Assembly (NCBI GenBank): GCA_037783545.1
Contig: JBBELK010000393.1
Coordinates: forward strand, 124,001 to 188,000
DNA length: 64,000 bases
From: Henricia sp. BOLD:AAB3569
Lineage: Eukaryota > Echinodermata > Asteroidea > Spinulosida > Echinasteridae
Direction of reading: 5' to 3'
The position numbers and the translations under genes are program-made. The first letter of the stretch is position 1, and every line of letters starts with the position of its first letter. The notes beneath the pieces are model-generated. The model saw nothing but the letters and a program-made list of their open reading frames with translations. It was not told the DNA's origin and did not search any database. This document shows, in pieces, positions 35,354 to 46,941 of the stretch.

Positions 35354-37288
35354 TCAACGGCCGTACAAATGTACACCAGCGCGGCGTAGGGTGTCCCAAC
35401 AGCCACGGTTAGGGGAATAACCACGCAGCCGAGCTCCGTTTTCCCTAAACTCTGAAATTTCTCCGTCATTTCCCAGCGAAAATCTGTCAATTTTGCATGA
35501 CAAGTGCGGAATATATACAGTTTGGAGCATGCAAAATTTGAAGTTGGTTAGAAAATTCCTTGATTTCCAAATTTGCCGGCATTTGGGACACACTTTGACC
35601 TAATTCCCGTCACAATCTGGGGTGAGTCAACGGCCGTACAAATGTACACCAGCGCGGCGCAGGGTGTCCCAACAGCCACGGTTAGGGGAATAACCACGCA
35701 GCCGAGCTCCGTTTTCCCTAAACTCTGAAATTTCTCCGTCATTTCCCACCGAAAATCTGTCAATTTTGCATGACAAGTGCGGAATATATACAGTTTGGAG
35801 CATGCAAAATTTGAAGTTGGTTGGAAAATTCCTTGATTTCCAAATTTGCCGGCATTTGGGACACATTTTGACCTAATTCCCGTCACAATCTGGGGTGAGT
35901 CAACGGCCGTACAAATGTACACCAGCGCGGCGCATGCGCAGGGTGTCCCAACAGCCACGGTTAGGGGAATAACCACGCAGCCGAGCTCCGTTTTCCCTAA
36001 ACTCTTAAATTTCTCCGTCATTTCCCAGCGAAAATCTGTCAATTTTGCATGACAAGTGCGGAATATATACAGTTTGGAGCATGCAAAATTTGAAGTTGGT
36101 TGGAAAATTCCTTGATTTCCAAATTTGCCGGCATTTGGGACACACTTTGACCTAATTCCCGTCACAATCTGGGGTGAGTCAACGGCCGTAGAAATGTACA
36201 CCAGCGCGGCGCATGCGCAGGGTGTCCCAACAGCCACGGTTAGGGGAATAACCACGCAGCCGAGCTCCGTTTTCCCTAAACTCTGAAATTTCTCCGTCAT
36301 TTCCCAGCGAAAATCTGTCAATTTTGCATGACAAGTGCGGAATATATACAGTTTGGAGCATGGAAAATTTGAAGTTGGTTGGAAAATTCCTTGATTTCCA
36401 AATTTGCCGGCATTTGGGACACACTTTGACCTAATTCCCGTCACAATCTGGGGTGAGTCAACGGCCGTACAAATGTACACCAGCGCGGCGCATGCGCAGG
36501 GTGTCCCAACAGCCACGGTTAGGGGAATAACCACGCAGCCGAGCTCCGTTTTCCCTAAACTCTGAAATTTCTCCGTCATTTCCCAGCGAAAATCTGTCAA
36601 TTTTGCATGACAAGTGCGGAATATATACAGTTTGGAGCATGCAAAATTTGAAGTTGGTTGGAAAATTCCTTGATTTCCAAATTTGCCGGCATTTGGGACA
36701 CACTTTGACCTAATTCCCGTCACAATCTGGGGTGAGTCAACGGCCGTACAAATGTACACCAGCGCGGCGCATGCGCAGGGTGTCCCAACAGCCACGGTTA
36801 GGGGAATAACCACGCAGCCGAGCTCTGTTTTCCCTAAACTCTGAAATTTCTCCGTCATTTCCCAGCGAAAATCTGTCAATTTTGCATGACAAGTGCGGAA
36901 TATATACAGTTTGGAGCATGCAAAATTTGAAGTTGGTTGGAAAATTCCTTGATTTCCAAATTTGCCGGCATTTGGGACACACTTTGACCTAATTCCCGTC
37001 ACAATCTGGGGTGAGTCAACGGCCGTACAAATGTACACCAGCGCGGCGCAGGGTGTCCCAACAGCCACGGTTAGGGGAATAACCACGCAGCCGAGCTCCG
37101 TTTTCCCTAAACTCTGAAATTTCTCCGTCAATTCCCTGCGAAAATCTGTCAATTTTGCATGACAAGTGCGGAATATATACAGTTTGGAGCATGCAAAATT
37201 TGAAGTTGGTTGGAAAATTCCTTGATTTCCAAATTTGCCGGCATTTGGGACACACATTGACCTAATTCCCGTCACAATCTGGGGTGAG
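35354..37288 (+). repeat. Diverged third copy of the 20-monomer block, left part
   Basis: Seven monomers: 35354 S (gcgtaggg, gttagaaaa), 35627 S (gacacatttt), 35900 L (ctcttaaat), 36179 L (gtagaaatg, gcatggaaaa), 36458 L, 36737 L (gagctctg), 37016 S (caattccctgcg). The order equals 23196-25131. Differences include cccaccg instead of cccaccaaa, ctcttaaat, and gacacacattg without the extra a. This copy separated from the other two before they duplicated. Confidence 0.9.
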
Positions 37289-38665
37289 TCAACGGCCGTA
37301 CAAATGTACACCAGCGCGGCGCAGGGTGTCCCAACAGCCACGGTTAGGGGAATAACCACGCAGCCGAGCTCCGTTTTCCCTAAACTCTGAAATTTCTCCG
37401 TCATTTCCCACCGAAAATCTGTCAATTTTGCATGACAAGTGCGGACTATATACAGTTTGGAGCATGCAAAATTTGAAGTTGGTTGGAAAATTCCTTGATT
37501 TCCAAATTTGCCGGCATTTGGGACACACTTTGACCTAATTCCCGTCACAATCTGGGGTGAGTCAACGGCCGTACAAATGTACACCAGCGCGGCGCAGGGT
37601 GTCCCAACAGCCACGGTTAGGGGAATAACCACGCAGCCGAGCTCCGTTTTCCCTAAACTCTGAAATTTATCCGTCATTTCCCACCGAAAATCTGTCAATT
37701 TTGCATGACAAGTGCGGAATATATACAGTTTGGAGCATGCAAAATTTGAAGTTGGTTGGAAAATTCCTTGATTTCCAAATTTGCCGGCATTTGGGACACA
37801 CTTTGACCTAATTCCCGTCACAATCTGGGGTGAGTCAACGGCCGTACAAATGTACACCAGCGCGGCGCATGAGCAGGGTGTCCCAACAGCCACGGTTAGG
37901 GGAATAACCACGCAGCCGAGCTCCGTTTTCCCTAAACTCTGAAATTTCTCCGTCATTTCCCAGCGAAAATCTGTCAATTTTGCATGACAAGTGCGGAATA
38001 TATACAGTTTGGAGCATGCAAAATTTGAAGTTGGTTGGAAAATTCCTTGATTTCCAAATTTGCCGGCATTTGGGACACACTTTGACCTAATTCCCGTCAC
38101 AATCTGGGGTGAGTCAACGGCCGTACAAATGTACACCAGCGCGGCGCATGCGCAGGGTGTCCCAACAGCCACGGTTAGGGGAATAACCACGCAGCCGAGC
38201 TCCGTTTTCCCTAAACTCTGAAATTTCTCCGTCATTTCCCAGCGAAAATCTGTCAATTTTGCATGACAAGTGCGGAATATATACAGTTTGGAGCATGCAA
38301 AATTTGAAGTTGGTTGGAAAATTCCTTGATTTCCAAATTTGCCGGCATTTGGGACACACTTTGACCTAATTCCCGTCACAATCTGGGGTGAGTCAACGGC
38401 CGTACAAATGTACACCAGCGCGGCGTAGGGTGTCCCAACAGCCACGGTTAGGGGAATAACCACGCAGCCGAGCTCCGTTTTCCCTAAACTCTGAAATTTC
38501 TCCGTCATTTCCCAGCGAAAATCTGTCAATTTTGCATGACAAGTGCGGAATATATACAGTTTGGAGCATGCAAAATTTGAAGTTGGTTGGAAAATTCCTT
38601 GATTTCCAAATTTGCCGGCATTTGGGACACACATTGACCTAATTCCCGTCACAATCTGGGGTGAG
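37289..38665 (+). repeat. Secondary 1,377-bp duplication, copy 1, ending in a chimeric monomer
   Basis: Monomers 37289 S (cggactata), 37562 S (tttatccgtc), 37835 L (catgagc), 38114 L, 38393 S. The last one starts like the gcgtaggg monomer of the block but ends with acacattgacc, the signature of monomer 37016. Neither block copy on the left has this repetition, so it was added here. The only difference seen from the next copy is 38633 a against 40010 t. Confidence 0.92.
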
Positions 38666-40042
38666 TCAACGGCCGTACAAATGTACACCAGCGCGGCGCA
38701 GGGTGTCCCAACAGCCACGGTTAGGGGAATAACCACGCAGCCGAGCTCCGTTTTCCCTAAACTCTGAAATTTCTCCGTCATTTCCCACCGAAAATCTGTC
38801 AATTTTGCATGACAAGTGCGGACTATATACAGTTTGGAGCATGCAAAATTTGAAGTTGGTTGGAAAATTCCTTGATTTCCAAATTTGCCGGCATTTGGGA
38901 CACACTTTGACCTAATTCCCGTCACAATCTGGGGTGAGTCAACGGCCGTACAAATGTACACCAGCGCGGCGCAGGGTGTCCCAACAGCCACGGTTAGGGG
39001 AATAACCACGCAGCCGAGCTCCGTTTTCCCTAAACTCTGAAATTTATCCGTCATTTCCCACCGAAAATCTGTCAATTTTGCATGACAAGTGCGGAATATA
39101 TACAGTTTGGAGCATGCAAAATTTGAAGTTGGTTGGAAAATTCCTTGATTTCCAAATTTGCCGGCATTTGGGACACACTTTGACCTAATTCCCGTCACAA
39201 TCTGGGGTGAGTCAACGGCCGTACAAATGTACACCAGCGCGGCGCATGAGCAGGGTGTCCCAACAGCCACGGTTAGGGGAATAACCACGCAGCCGAGCTC
39301 CGTTTTCCCTAAACTCTGAAATTTCTCCGTCATTTCCCAGCGAAAATCTGTCAATTTTGCATGACAAGTGCGGAATATATACAGTTTGGAGCATGCAAAA
39401 TTTGAAGTTGGTTGGAAAATTCCTTGATTTCCAAATTTGCCGGCATTTGGGACACACTTTGACCTAATTCCCGTCACAATCTGGGGTGAGTCAACGGCCG
39501 TACAAATGTACACCAGCGCGGCGCATGCGCAGGGTGTCCCAACAGCCACGGTTAGGGGAATAACCACGCAGCCGAGCTCCGTTTTCCCTAAACTCTGAAA
39601 TTTCTCCGTCATTTCCCAGCGAAAATCTGTCAATTTTGCATGACAAGTGCGGAATATATACAGTTTGGAGCATGCAAAATTTGAAGTTGGTTGGAAAATT
39701 CCTTGATTTCCAAATTTGCCGGCATTTGGGACACACTTTGACCTAATTCCCGTCACAATCTGGGGTGAGTCAACGGCCGTACAAATGTACACCAGCGCGG
39801 CGTAGGGTGTCCCAACAGCCACGGTTAGGGGAATAACCACGCAGCCGAGCTCCGTTTTCCCTAAACTCTGAAATTTCTCCGTCATTTCCCAGCGAAAATC
39901 TGTCAATTTTGCATGACAAGTGCGGAATATATACAGTTTGGAGCATGCAAAATTTGAAGTTGGTTGGAAAATTCCTTGATTTCCAAATTTGCCGGCATTT
40001 GGGACACACTTTGACCTAATTCCCGTCACAATCTGGGGTGAG
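38666..40042 (+). repeat. Secondary 1,377-bp duplication, copy 2
   Basis: Monomers 38666 S, 38939 S, 39212 L, 39491 L, 39770 S repeat the previous five. Monomer 39770 has gcgtaggg and the normal acactttgacc end, as at 26236 and 31757, and leads into ggaacatg monomer 40043 as the block order predicts. Confidence 0.92.
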
Positions 40043-41425
40043 TCAACGGCCGTACAAATGTACACCAGCGCGGCGCAGGGTGTCCCAACAGCCACGGTTA
40101 GGGGAATAACCACGCAGCCGAGCTCCGTTTTCCCTAAACTCTGAAATTTCTCCGTCATTTCCCACCGAAAATCTGTCAATTTTGCATGACAAGTGCGGAA
40201 TATATACAGTTTGGAACATGCAAAATTTGAAGTTGGTTGGAAAATTCCTTGATTTCCAAATTTGCCGGCATTTGGGACACACTTTGACCTAATTCCCGTC
40301 ACAATCTGGGGTGAGTCAACGGCCGTACAAATGTACACCAGCGCGGCGCATGCGCAGGGTGTCCCAACAGCCACGGTTAGGGGAATAACCACGCAGCCGA
40401 GCTCCGTTTTCCCTAAACTCTGAAATTTCTCCGTCATTTCCCAGCGAAAATCTGTCAATTTTGCATGACAAGTGCGGAATATATACAGTTTGGAGCATGC
40501 AAAATTTGAAGTTGGTTGGAAAATTTATTGATTTCCAAATTTGCCGGCATTTGGGACACACTTTGACCTAATTCCCGTCACAATCTGGGGTGAGTCAACG
40601 GCCGTACAAATGTACACCAGCGCGGCGCATGCGCAGGGTATCCCAACAGCCACGGTTAGGGGAATAACCACGCAGCCGAGCTCCGTTTTCCCTAAACTCT
40701 GAAATTTCTCCGTCATTTCCCAGCGAAAATCTGTTAATTTTGCATGACAAGTGCGGAATATATACAGTTTGGAGCATGCAAAATTTGAAGTTGGTTGGAA
40801 AATTCCTTGATTTCCAAATTTGCCGGCATTTGGGACACACTTTGACCTAATTCCCGTCACAATCTGGGGTGAGTTAACGGCCGTACAAATGTACACCAGC
40901 GCGGCGCAGGGTGTCCCAACAGCCACGGTTAGGGGAATAACCACGCAGCCGAGCTCCGTTTTCCCTAAACTCTGAAATTTCTCCGTCATTTCCCACCGAA
41001 AATCAGTCAATTTTGCATGACAAGTGCGGAATATATACAGTTTGGAGCATGCAAAATTTGAAGTTGGTTGGAAAATTCCTTGATTTCCAAATTTGCCGGC
41101 ATTTGGGACACACTTTGACCTAATTCCCGTCACAATCTGGGGTGAGTCAACGGCCGTACAAATGTACACCAGCGCGGCGCATGCGCAGGGTGTCCCAACA
41201 GCCACGGTTAGGGGAATAACCACGCAGCCGAGCTCCGTTTTCCCTAAACTCTGAAATTTCTCCGTCATTTCCCAGCGAAAATCTGTCAATTTTGCATGAC
41301 AAGTGCGGAATATATACAGTTTGGAGCATGCAAAATTTGAAGTTGGTTGGAAAATTCCTTGATTTCCAAATTTGCCGGCATTTGGGACACACTTTGACCT
41401 AATTCCCGTCACAATCTGGGGTGAG
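40043..41425 (+). repeat. Diverged third block copy, right part
   Basis: Order: 40043 S (ggaacatg), 40316 L (aaatttattg where copies 1 and 2 have a longer t run), 40595 L (ggtatccc, ctgttaat), 40874 S (gagttaacgg, aaatcagtc), 41147 L. It corresponds to 26509-27891. The gccgtgctcc marker of copies 1 and 2 is missing at 40316. Confidence 0.9.
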
Positions 41426-42256
41426 TCAACGGCCGTACAAATGTACACCAGCGCGGCGCAGGGTGTCCCAACAGCCACGGTTAGGGGAATAACCACGCAG
41501 CCGAGCTCCGTTTTCCCTAAACTCTGAAATTTCTCCGTCATTTCCCACCGAAAATCAGTCAATTTTGCATGACAAGTGCGGAATATATACAGTTTGGAGC
41601 ATGCAAAATTTGAAGTTGGTTGGAAAATTCCTTGATTTCCAAATTTGCCGGCATTTGGGACACACTTTGACCTAATTCCCGTCACAATCTGGGGTGAGTC
41701 AACGGCCGTACAAATGTACACCAGCGCGGCGCATGCGCAGGGTGTCCCAACAGCCACGATTAGGGGAATAACCACGCAGCCGAGCTCCGTTTTCCCTAAA
41801 CTCTGAAATTTCTCCGTCATTTCCCAGCGAAAATCTGTCAATTTTGCATGACAAGTGCGGAATATATACAGTTTGGAGCATGCAAAATTTGAAGTTGGTT
41901 GGAAAATTCCTTGATTTCCAAATTTGCCGGCATTTTGGACACACTTTGACCTAATTCCCGTCACAATCTGGGGTGAGTCAACGGCCGTACAAATGTACAC
42001 CAGCGCGGCGCATGCGCAGGGTGTCCCAACAGCCACGGTTAGGGGAATAACCACGCAGCCGAGCTCCGTTTTCCCTAAACTCTGAAATTTCTCCGTCATT
42101 TCCCAGCGAAAATCTGTCAATTTTGCATGACAAGTGCGGAATATATACAGTTTGGAGCATGCAAAATTTGAAGTTGGTTGGAAAATTCCTTGATTTCCAA
42201 ATTTGCCGGCATTTGGGACACACTTTGACCTAATTCCCGTCACAATCTGGGGTGAG
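41426..42256 (+). repeat. HOR trimer of 831 bp, copy 1
   Basis: Monomers 41426 S (cccaccg, aaatcagtc), 41699 L (acgattagg, cattttggac) and 41978 L. All markers recur at +831 except one c/t difference noted for copy 2. Confidence 0.9.
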
Positions 42257-43087
42257 TCAACGGCCGTACAAATGTACACCAGCGCGGCGCAGGGTGTCCC
42301 AACAGCCACGGTTAGGGGAATAACCACGCAGCCGAGCTCCGTTTTCCCTAAACTCTGAAATTTCTCCGTCATTTCCCACCGAAAATCAGTCAATTTTGCA
42401 TGACAAGTGCGGAATATATACAGTTTGGAGCATGCAAAATTTGAAGTTGGTTGGAAAATTCCTTGATTTCCAAATTTGCCGGCATTTGGGACACACTTTG
42501 ACCTAATTCCCGTCACAATCTGGGGTGAGTCAACGGCCGTACAAATGTACACCAGCGCGGCGCATGCGCAGGGTGTCCCAACAGCCACGATTAGGGGAAT
42601 AACCACGCAGCCGAGCTCCGTTTTCCCTAAACTCTGAAATTTCTCCGTCATTTCCCAGCGAAAATCTGTCAATTTTGCATGACAAGTGCGGAATATATAC
42701 AGTTTGGAGCATGCAAAATTTGAAGTTGGTTGGAAAATTCCTTGATTTCCAAATTTGCCGGCATTTTGGACACACTTTGACCTAATTCCCGTCACAATCT
42801 GGGGTGAGTCAACGGCCGTACAAATGTACACCAGCGCGGCGCATGCGCAGGGTGTCCCAACAGCCACGGTTAGGGGAATAACCACGCAGCCGAGCTCCGT
42901 TTTCCCTAAACTCTGAAATTTCTCCGTCATTTCCCAGCGAAAATCTGTTAATTTTGCATGACAAGTGCGGAATATATACAGTTTGGAGCATGCAAAATTT
43001 GAAGTTGGTTGGAAAATTCCTTGATTTCCAAATTTGCCGGCATTTGGGACACACTTTGACCTAATTCCCGTCACAATCTGGGGTGAG
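42257..43087 (+). repeat. HOR trimer of 831 bp, copy 2
   Basis: Monomers 42257 S, 42530 L and 42809 L repeat the trimer. The last monomer has ctgttaat where 41978 has ctgtcaat. The change links it to the ttaat-marked long monomers to the right. Confidence 0.9.
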
Positions 43088-44464
43088 TCAACGGCCGTAC
43101 AAATGTACACCAGCGCGGCGCAGGGTGTCCCAACAGCCACGGTTAGGGGAATAACCACGCAGCCGAGCTCCGTTTTCCCTAAACTCTGAAATTTCTCCGT
43201 CATTTCCCAGCGAAAATCTGTCAATTTTGCATGACAAGTGCGGAATATATACAGTTTGGAGCATGCAAAATTTGAAGTTGGTTGGAAAATTCCTTGATTT
43301 CCAAATTTGCCGGCATTTAGGACACACTTTGACCTAATTCCCGTCACAATCTGGGGTGAGTCAACGGCCGTACAAATGTACACCAGCGCGGCGCATGCGC
43401 AGGGTGTCCCAACAGCCACGGTTAGGGGAATAACCACGCAGCCGAGCTCCGTTTTCCCTAAACTCTGAAATGTCTCCGTCATTTCCCAGCGAAAATCTGT
43501 CAATTTTGCATGACAAGTGCGGAATATATACAGTTTGGAGCATGCAAAATTTGAAGTTGGTTGGAAAATTCCTTGATTTCCAAATTTGCCGGCATTTGGG
43601 ACACACTTTGACCTAATTCCCGTCACAATCTGGGGTGAGTCAACGGCCGTACAAATGTACACCAGCGCGGCGCAGGGTGTCCCAACAGCCACGGTTAGGG
43701 GAATAACCACGCAGCCGAGCTCCGTTTTCCCTAAACTCTGAAATTTCTCCGTCATTTCCCACCGAAAATCTGTCAATTTTGCATGACAAGTGCGGAATAT
43801 ATACAGTTTGGAGCATGCAAAATTTGAAGTTGGTTGGAAAATTCCTTGATTTCCAAATTTGCCGGCATTTGGGACACACTTTGACCTAATTCCCGTCACA
43901 ATCTGGGGTGAGTCAACGGCCGTACAAATGTACACCAGCGCGGCGCAGGGTGTCCCAACAGCCACGGTTAGGGGAATAACCACGCAGCCGAGCTCCGTTT
44001 TCCCTAAACTCTGAAATTTCTCCGTCATTTCCCACCGAAAATCTGTCAATTTTGCATGACAAGTGCGGAATATATACAGTTTGGAGCATGCAAAATTTGA
44101 AGTTGGTTGGAAAATTCCTTGATTTCCAAATTTGCCGGCATTTGGGACACACTTTGACCTAATTCCCGTCACAATCTGGGGTGAGTCAACGGCCGTACAA
44201 ATGTACACCAGCGCGGCGCATGCGCAGGGTGTCCCAACAGCCACGGTTAGGGGAATAACCACGCAGCCGAGCTCCGTTTTCCCTAAACTCTGAAATTTCT
44301 CCGTCATTTCCCAGCGAATATCTGTCAATTTTGCATGACAAGTGCGGAATATATACAGTTTGGAGCATGCAAAATTTGAAGTTGGTTGGAAAATACCTTG
44401 ATTTCCAAATTTGCCGGCATTTGGGACACACTTTGACCTAATTCCCGTCACAATCTGGGGTGAG
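43088..44464 (+). repeat. Monomers 157-161, transition into the nine-monomer HOR
   Basis: Order: 43088 S (catttaggac), 43361 L (aaatgtctcc), 43640 S (cccaccg), 43913 S (cccaccg), 44186 L (gcgaatatc, aaataccttg). The last three correspond to 46117-46941 and 48594-49418 in the 2,477-bp units, so homology to those units reaches leftward into this stretch. Confidence 0.87.
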
Positions 44465-46941
44465 TCAACGGCCGTACAAATGTACACCAGCGCGGCGCAG
44501 GGTGTCCCAACAGCCACGGTTAGGGGAATAAACCACGCAGCCGAGCTCCGTTTTCCCTAAACTCTGAAATTTCTCCGTCATTTCCCAGCGAAAATCTGTC
44601 AATTTTGCATGACAAGTGCGGAATATATACAGTTTGGAGCATGCAAAATTTGAAGTTGGTTGGTAAATTCCTTGATTTCCAAATTTGCCGGCATTTGGGA
44701 CACACTTTGACCTAATTCCCGTCACAATCTGGGGTGAGTCAACGGCCGTACAAATGTACACCAGCGCGGCGCATGCGCAGGGTGTCCCAACAGCCACGGT
44801 TAGGGGAATAACCACGCAGCCGAGCTCCGTTTTCCCTAAACTCTGAAATTTCTCCGTCATTTCCCAGCGAAAATCTGTTAATTTTGCATGACAAGTGCGG
44901 AATATATACAGTTTGGAGCATGCACAATTTGAAGTTGGTTGGAAAATTCCTTGATTTCCAAATTTGCCGGCATTTGGGACACACTTTGACCTAATTCCCG
45001 TCACAATCTGGGGTGAGTCAACGGCCGTACAAATGTACACCAGCGCGGCGCAGGGTGTCCCAACAGCCACGGTTAGGGGAATAACCACGCAGCCGAGCTC
45101 CGTTTTCCCTAAACTCTGAAATTTCTCCGTCATTTCCCAGCGAAAATCTGTCAATTTTGCATGACAAGTGCGGAATATATACAGTTTGGAGCATGCAAAA
45201 TTTGAAGTTGGTTGGAAAATTCCTTGATTTCCAAATTTGCCGGCATTTGGGACACACTTTGACCTAATTCCCGTCACAATCTGAGGTGAGTCAACGGCCG
45301 TACAAATGTACACCAGCGCGGCGCAGGGTGTCCCAACAGCCACGGTTAGGGGAATAAACCACGCAGCCGAGCTCCGTTTTCCCTAAACTCTGAAATTTCT
45401 CCGTCATTTCCCAGCGAAAATCTGTCAATTTTGCATGACAAGTGCGGAATATATACAGTTTGGAGCATGCAAAATTTGAAGTTGGTTGGTAAATTCCTTG
45501 ATTTCCAAATTTGCCGGCATTTGGGACACACTTTGACCTAATTCCCGTCACAATCTGGGGTGAGTCAACGGCCGTACAAATGTACACCAGCGCGGCGCAT
45601 GCGCAGGGTGTCCCAACAGCCACGGTTAGGGGAATAACCACGCAGCCGAGCTCCGTTTTCCCTAAACTCTGAAATTTCTCCGTCATTTGCCAGCGAAAAT
45701 CTGTTAATTTTGCATGACAAGTGCGGAATATATACAGTTTGGAGCATGCAAAATTTGAAGTTGGTTGGAAAATTCCTTGATTTCCAAATTTGCCGGCATT
45801 TGGGACACACTTTGACCTAATTCCCGTCACAATCTGGGGTGAGTCAACGGCCGTACAAATGTACACCAGCGCGGCGCAGGGTGTCCCAACAGCCACGGTT
45901 AGGGGAATAACCACGCAGCCGAGCTCCGTTTTCCCTAAACTCTGAAATTTCTCCGTCATTTCCCAGCGAAAATCTGTCAATTTTGCATGACAAGTGCGGA
46001 ATATATACAGTTTGGAGCATGCAAAATTTGAAGTTGGTTGGAAAATTCCTTGATTTCCAAATTTGCCGGCATTTGGGACACACTTTGACCTAATTCCCGT
46101 CACAATCTGGGGTGAGTCAACGGCCGTACAAATGTACACCAGCGCGGCGCAGGGTGTCCCAACAGCCACGGTTAGGGAAATAACCATGCAGCCGAGCTCC
46201 GTTTTCCCTAAACTCTAAAATTTCTCCGTCATTTCCCACCGAAAATCTGTCAATTTTGCATGACAAGTGCGGAATATATACAGTTTGGAGCATGCAAAAT
46301 TTGAAGTTGGTTGGAAAATTCCTTGATTTCCAAATTTGCCGGCATTTGGGACACACTTTGACCTAATTCCCGTCACAATCTGGGGTGAGTCAACGGCCGT
46401 ACAAATGTACACCAGCGCGGCGCAGGGTGTCCCAACAGCCACGGTTAGGGGAATAACCACGCAGCCGAGCTCCGTTTTCCCTAAACTCTGAAATTTCTCC
46501 GTCATTTCCCACCGAAAATCTGTCAATTTTGCATGACAAGTGCGGAATATATACATTTTGGAGCATGCAAAATTTGAAGTTGGTTGGAAAATTCCTTGAT
46601 TTCCAAATTTGCCGGCATTTGGGACACACTTTGACCTAATTCCCGTCACAATCTGGGGTGAGTCAACGGCCGTACAAATGTACACCAGCGCGGCGCATGC
46701 GCAGGGTGTCCCAACAGCCACGGTTAGGGGAATAACCACGCAGCCGAGCTCCGTTTTCCCTAAACTCTGAAATTTCTCCGTCATTTCCCAGCGAATATCT
46801 GTCAATTTTGCATGACAAGTGCGGAATATATACAGTTTGGAGCATGCAAAATTTGAAGTTGGTTGGAAAATTCCTTGATTTCCAAATTTGCCGGCATTTG
46901 GGACACACTTTGACCTAATTCCCGTCACAATCTGGGGTGAG
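44465..46941 (+). repeat. HOR nonamer of 2,477 bp, copy 1
   Basis: Nine monomers: 44465 S+1 (aataaacc, ggtaaattcc), 44739 L (ctgttaat, gcatgcacaat), 45018 S (ctgaggtg), 45291 S+1, 45565 L (catttgccag, ctgttaat), 45844 S, 46117 S (accatgcag, ctctaaaat), 46390 S (tacattttgg), 46663 L (gcgaatatc). The first six are themselves two trimers of 826 bp (S+1, L, S), so the unit is a nested repeat. Differences seen from copy 2: 46178 a against 48655 g, and 46855 g against 49332 a. Confidence 0.94.
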
